In this document: positions 58,795-64,000 of the stretch, in pieces
How positions within the stretch are numbered: the stretch's first letter is position 1
Layout: each line of letters opens with the position of its first letter
Source: Lasiosphaeris hirsuta
Lineage: Eukaryota; Ascomycota; Sordariomycetes; Sordariales; Lasiosphaeriaceae
Direction of reading: 5' to 3'
NCBI GenBank assembly: GCA_030549175.1
Contig: JAUKUA010000003.1
Location: forward strand, 4,650,001-4,714,000
Length of the DNA stretch: 64,000 nucleotides
The notes under the pieces: generated by a model
Database searches by the model: none
Told to the model about the DNA's origin: nothing
Seen by the model: the letters and a program-made list of their open reading frames with translations, nothing else
Made by a program: the position numbers and the translations under genes

Positions 58795-61700
58795 AAGAGA
58801 GGCTCTCGTGTATTCACCCAGGCCCAAGTGAGTGATGTGCAAGGGTGGGGGAGGAGGTGAGGATCTTTACCTAGCACAGCCCTACGGCCTGCAACCGCAA
58901 GTACCCCCCTCCCAGCTGTTTTGTTGTGTGGTTGTGGTTACAGGTTTGATGGATACAGGGTGGAGCGGAGGAGGGGTTCACACACACACCCAGCATTCAT
59001 CGATCATGATCGAGTGCATTGACTTTTACGTAGGAAGCCAAGCCTTGCTTCCCCGGGCCCATTGCAAAGAACGGAGACTGGCTGGGTGGACGAGAAGGCT
59101 CGGAAAATTTTGTTTCTTCATCTTCGCTTCCATATGGCGTATCAAGAGTTGGGTCACTATGGTACCACGGCAAGATACGTGGCGGACAGGGCGTACTTGT
59201 CGAGGGCGGATATGACAACTCAAGTTGTACGCGCCGCGGTTGAGGTAGGTACGGTTCGAAGCGGGACAGGATTTTGGTTAGGGGTTTTAACTTGCTCGCT
59301 TGATGACTGACTGGCTGGTTGCTCGGTCTTGTCAAGGAGAATTCGGGATCCTTCTTGTCAGCAATGGGGCCTGTCTGCAATTTTTTCTTCTTCCTGCTAT
59401 AGTTTGCATGCGGGTTTGGCGCGGGCTGCGAGCGACATGCTACATTGCTTTGCTACCTGCCCTCGCGGCGGGAAGTGGGAGGTGTGCGGTTTGACCAACC
59501 AGCTGTTCGCGATGATGTTCTTTTTCGTCTGGTCTTTTGCGCTCTGTCCGCGGGTCTTTTATGTAACTGCGTAAGGTACAAGGAACAATGAATGGATGGA
59601 AGGGGTGGAACGCAAGCCATGCAGCGGATGTAGGGGTGGTTGGCAAGTGTGGACTCGCCCTGGTCGAATGGCAAAGGGCCGACTTCGTTCCGGCTGGCGT
59701 GCTGCTGTGTTGCCCATCCGAAGTGTTGCGTCTGGGGGAGTTACCTACTGGGTGTGGGGAGGTTGTATGTGGTGAGCAAAGAAAGCAACGAGGTTTTTAG
59801 CGTGCAGCACGCAGCAAGCAGCAGACACCGAAAGACTCAGATTGCCGAGCTGAGTGGTATCCCGTGGCTCTGAGAGGCCGGATTTGACGAAGCCGGCTGC
59901 CAAACAGGCGATGTTGGGACGATGGGGCCGCGACAGCCCATGCGCTTGGATGCGCTTGAGAGTCTGCGCTTTGGGAGGCGTTCTCGAGGTCAGTTCTTGG
60001 TTCTCTTGGGCTTCTTTTTCTCCACTGTAACGTACTGACAGGTGGGATTGAGTGGTGCAGACGGGAGAAGGATCTGTAGGGGATTTTGGGGTCGCATCGG
60101 CCCCCGGCAGTGCTGGGTTCGACCATGGACAAAAACTCCTACGGAGAGAAAGGCGGTAGGGCTCTCTCTGGTTCTTGGGGTCTGTTGCGCTTTCTAGTGC
60201 GAAAATACGCCCACACCCTTGAACGGACGACGGCTTCGATACATGCATACACGAAACAAGCACTCGTAAGTGTTTTTTTCTTTCTTTTTTTTTTTCGCCC
60301 AGTCAGCGTACCCTTGTAGCGCGCTCGTCGAGACTAACGAGATCCTTGCTAGCAGCAGTGCTAGCAGCAGTTATGATCTTGGCTTGGATGCGACGCTACG
60401 ATGATAGTGTACAAGCTGCATGGTTCCATTGTCGCATTACAACGCGGACTGAAGAAGAGACCCTTGACGCCCCCGCGCTGCGACCGATTGATGACGACAT
60501 TGCGGTCGCTCGCTTGGCCGCCCATGTTCGAGGTGTTAGCGGTAGCCTCATTAGTGTCCGGGATACGGATATGCAACACTGGCAAATGCCCCTGTCGGGG
60601 CCGGTCGGTGTGCATCAAAGGGGGATTCGTCTTATTCCTCCCTTAGCTGCCTACGCGGCATAGCCAGCATAGCCAGCAGCCGCCAGGTGAACCTTTCTGC
60701 GACCTGCGACGGCAGGGCTTATCGACGAGACCGGAGGCCCGTGGGGTCGCGTCTCAAGCCACAGCACTTGGCGGCCACTGAGATAGCACCGAGATATGTG
60801 GGAAGACATGTGGGATATCTCGCGCATCTCACACATATGTGGCCAGCTGTAGCGATGTGTTGTTCTGTCTTGGATTTCCTGTTCTGGGGCGAGACATACT
60901 GGGACGTGCTGGCTGAGCTGTCAGTGATTCGCCTGCTGTCCGTGTCTGGCCGGTCCGGCCCGGTTGTGTGACTCGAGCCTAGTCGAATCCGGTGGGCTTC
61001 CAGCGATGCGCGGCCGAGAGTGGATGATGGTCGCCGTCCAAGGGTCGATATCCGGTGGCCCTGAGTGGTTAAGCCTATATCCTTTCTTGCGGTTGGGCGG
61101 TTGGGCCTTGACATGGCTCTCGCCCTGCGTCTTGGAAGAGGCCGGTCCTGCGAGGCGGACGCGGAATAGTGGGCTAGGGGACTGATATCAACAAGAGTCC
61201 CGGCGAAGGATCGGGATCCCGACTGATTGGCTTGAGATTAGCAAAGACGTGAGCATTCACGACAATTACGACAAGCCTCTCGCGTCTCTGCCCCGTCGGG
61301 TTCGCTGGTTGAGCAGGGAGCTTACTGGGAGTCGCCTGGTTGACTCCCGCCGCATCCGAGACTCCCCAAGCAACCCCCGTGCCGTAGTAAACAAATGAGC
61401 AAAAACCCCAACGACGCCCCCTGGTTAGTCTGTGCGGTACCTTGTCGACGCTACCCTGAGGCTGTCCGCCACAAGATCGAGACCATGCCACACCTGTACG
61501 ACTCGGATCTGAGAAGCTTCACTGCTCTTACAAAACACGTGCGGTTGTAGCATAGTGCCGTAGCAAACCGGTCCTGTAGCATGCCTTTTTTTTCCCCCGG
61601 ATCCCCGGATCGACCGTGCTCCTTTCCTCATTCGGCCCCTGGAACTCCTGCGGGCCGGCGGCGAATAATTGCGCCTCTAGCCCGTGTCGTCGTCAGCCTC

Positions 61701-62465
61701 GAGGCATCGTGGATTGTGGCTTGCATGTTGACGCCCGTCGATGCCGCAGTCGGTAAACAGGGCCTCCAGCCCGCAGCCAATATGCCGAAGCCCTGTTTAA
61801 AAGGCAGTCTCAATTCCCTTTCGACGCTGGCTCGGTTTCGCTTGTCTCTCCGACTCTCCCTATTGGCGGTCCGCCTAGTGGACTCGATTTCGCGGTTGAG
61901 CCTGCAATAGGGGGCCCTCGTAGCTATGGCCTCAGAATGGATACGCGGTAAACTACGCACCCATCCTACGCCAACAAAACATCTATCCGCACCCTTAGAG
62001 CCAAAAGATCTTCGCCCATGCATGATTAGCCTCTGGATCCTCAGCCAGGACCCCATGATGTCAGGCAAGACCCCTTCGAGTTTAACTCTATTTACCCCTG
62101 GAATGGGAAGGACGGACGGCGGCCGCATGACGACAGCCAACCTCACCCTTCTGCCTCCAATGATATACACACATGAAAAAGGAGGTGGGGTAATGACACG
62201 AAACGAAGGTACCTGCCCCGTCCTGCAGAAAGCTTACTGCTACTGCACGGCCTGGTGGGTTGGTGGTTGTTTCGTTTTATCCCCATAGGTCTCTTGCCTT
62301 TGTGGCTGGCTTTCTGCCCCCCCCTTTCGGCCAACCGCCATGGAGCACGGCCCTAACTTCGCGGCAATTATTGAGAGAGAGCCAAGTCTTTATGGCACTT
62401 CCTCTCACACTCAACACGCGATGACGAAACGGCAACATGGTAGAGCCAATCACCCTCGCCAGGCG

Positions 62466-62484
62466 CCCCCCCCCCCCCCCCCCC
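62466..62484 (+). repeat. C19 homopolymer
   Basis: Nineteen consecutive C residues, the same length as the G-run at 41984-42002. Confidence 0.9.
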
Positions 62485-63170
62485 TTTTCGGTCCCTTCTT
62501 TCGCTCACGTATGGTCAGAACGGGAAGGGGGAGAGAGGCCAGAGGGGGTAAGACAGCATGGTGGCGACGATCTGTTGAACACACCAACCAAGGAAGGAAG
62601 GGTTAGAGGGATCGAGATTGGGCCGGCACTCGATTCTTGTCCTCCCCTGCCCGCCTTAGTCTCGTCAGTGCTGCGCAGGGAGGAGTCGCACGTCCCACGT
62701 GGAAGCCCGGACGGGGGTTTTTCCTTCCTTTTGCTTCCTACTAGCCAGGCTATACTAGGCTAGTTGAGAGATGGTGTGTGTGAGCGGACCGTTGCTGACA
62801 CGTGAAGCGGCCTGGTCGTTGAGAGCCTCATGACTAAGACCCTACCACCCGCTGTCTGCCATCACATGCTGGGGCACCAACTCGTCGACAAAGATCAATT
62901 GAGTTCAGGGGAAACGGCACCAAGGTGCGAGGAAGTGCAATTTGGCTTCAGCAAGTGATCAGTCCAAGTCGCAATCCATCAATCTCGAATGAGTGACGCT
63001 ACGACACATGTCTCTACGTCTATGGGAACCCACACGTGCCACACAATCCTGCTGGATGCATACCGTGTTCCTCTGCCCGGGCAATTCGCAGCAGCTGGCA
63101 CATCAATCGAGGAGGCTCAGACGAGATACTGAAACCCGGTATTAGAGTGAAAAGGGGGTGGGCAGCATGT

Positions 63171-63198
63171 CACCTCCTCACCTCCTCACCTCCTCACC
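63171..63198 (+). repeat. CACCTCCT octamer repeat
   Basis: Three and a half tandem copies of CACCTCCT. Confidence 0.85.
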
Positions 63199-64000
63199 AC
63201 ACCCTCTCTCCCCGACCCTCGCGGCGAAGCCATCGGATCGATGCCCGGAGATAACATGGCATCTTCTCACACACACACACACCTCGCTCTAGATAACGCC
63301 GGCCACTATCAGGGCGGCGTCGGGACCATTAGACTATCCAGCGCAGTGAGACAGTCGTGATTGCAAGTACAGTATCTTGCTCAGCAACCATGACCTTTGC
63401 CTATACCGCGGCCGCTGCTCGTTGACTTGAGCCCGGGGAATAAGCTGAGATCAGAACAGATCAGACCATATCCAAACTCTGGTTATCCAACAGGAAGCAG
63501 ACAAGCCACGGTGTAGCGCACCAGCTCGCGCGCCCAGACCGAGACACACTTTCCATCTGCCTCTTCCTGTCCATAGCCTCTGACAACCCCATCTCGATGC
63601 GGGCAGCCTCCCACGGCACGGCACGGCTAAGAGCGTTTTAGAATCCAACAGGTAAAAGAAACCAGGAGAAGCAGCACCGCTCGCCCTTTGCTGCGCGCGG
63701 TTCATATCGCTTTTCCAGAACACTATATGCATGGGATTTTGCATCTCCTCATGCCATCCGCCTAACGACCAGCCCAGGGGAGGGGGGCGGGCGGGAGCCA
63801 GCGCGATGAAAAACAATCAGGCCGTCTTCCCCGAAACGGTCATCTCGCGGCTTGGCGGGTACGGATGCGGAATGTGACCACGATGCCGTCGGAGAGCACC
63901 TCGAGCGCTACACCACCCCACGATATGTCATGCGATCGAAGACAGGAAGGGAGGGGTAGGTGTATGTCTGTGTCTTTGTATGCTTTACGACGCGAACCCC

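Larger units (their letters stand above)
51882..64000. other. Gene-poor stretch downstream of Zn2Cys6 gene (12.1 kb or more)
   Basis: I can support no gene from the regulator's stop codon to the window edge. Frames are short and overlapping, without family resemblance or plausible splicing, and no transposon protein motifs are seen. It contains G-rich segments (52147-52170), short repeats, a C19 run (62466-62484), CACCTCCT repeats (63171-63198) and a CA repeat (about 63270-63283). The stretch may extend beyond the window. Confidence 0.6.

Noticed and set aside
38271..64000. Transposon or retroelement in the gene-poor half
   Set aside because: I looked for long terminal repeats and for reverse transcriptase, integrase and transposase motifs in the translated frames and found none. 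Old, heavily mutated remnants could still escape reading by eye.
1..64000. CRISPR arrays or bacterial-type operons
   Set aside because: No regularly spaced repeats of the CRISPR type are present, and the gene structures are spliced and eukaryotic.

Overview
The window is nuclear DNA of a filamentous ascomycete, most likely a Sordariomycete. The support is: short 55-70 nt GT..AG introns that join protein-coding exons in frame; fungal-type proteins (Ste7-type MAP kinase kinase, Osh3-type oxysterol-binding protein, BRE4/DUF2421 protein, TinC-like coiled-coil protein, Zn2Cys6 regulator); and a nuclear tRNA-Phe with a 16-nt intron. I cannot fix the genus from sequence alone.

Region 1 (1-27,000) is an ordinary gene-dense housekeeping stretch. 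In order it holds: OSH3 (minus); an intronless, broken SAR1 copy (plus); SPT6 (minus); head to head with SPT6 across a 2.5 kb spacer, the Ste7/Mek2-type MAPKK (plus); a HAD-family phosphatase (minus); divergent from that, a BRE4/DUF2421 membrane protein (plus); PRP6, a U4/U6.U5 tri-snRNP protein (plus); a small membrane-anchored 'calcofluor white hypersensitive'-type protein (minus); and a dysferlin-domain (Spo73/Mug65-like) protein (plus). All exon-intron structures given were worked out by hand, and each CDS length is a multiple of three.

Region 2 (27,000-31,350) is an accessory island of broken genes: a degraded reading frame with stops and frameshifts (27.3-28.1 kb), then two divergently placed pseudogenes that resemble two multicopy fungal families with PD-(D/E)XK nuclease-like signatures. 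Short duplicated segments lie around them.

Region 3 (31,350-38,270) returns to intact genes: a TinC/ADIP-like coiled-coil protein and a large intronless proline/serine-rich protein of unknown function.

Region 4 (38,271-64,000) is striking for what is missing. About 25 kb contains one tRNA-Phe gene and one protein gene, a 412-residue Zn2Cys6 (AflR-like) transcription factor at 50.6-51.9 kb. The flanks (12.4 kb upstream, at least 12.1 kb downstream) carry no coding sequence I can support and no transposon proteins. They do carry microsatellites, long G/C homopolymers and strong G-quadruplex motifs on both sides of the gene. This looks like a large regulatory or noncoding-RNA landscape around one regulator, and it is the most interesting part of the window.
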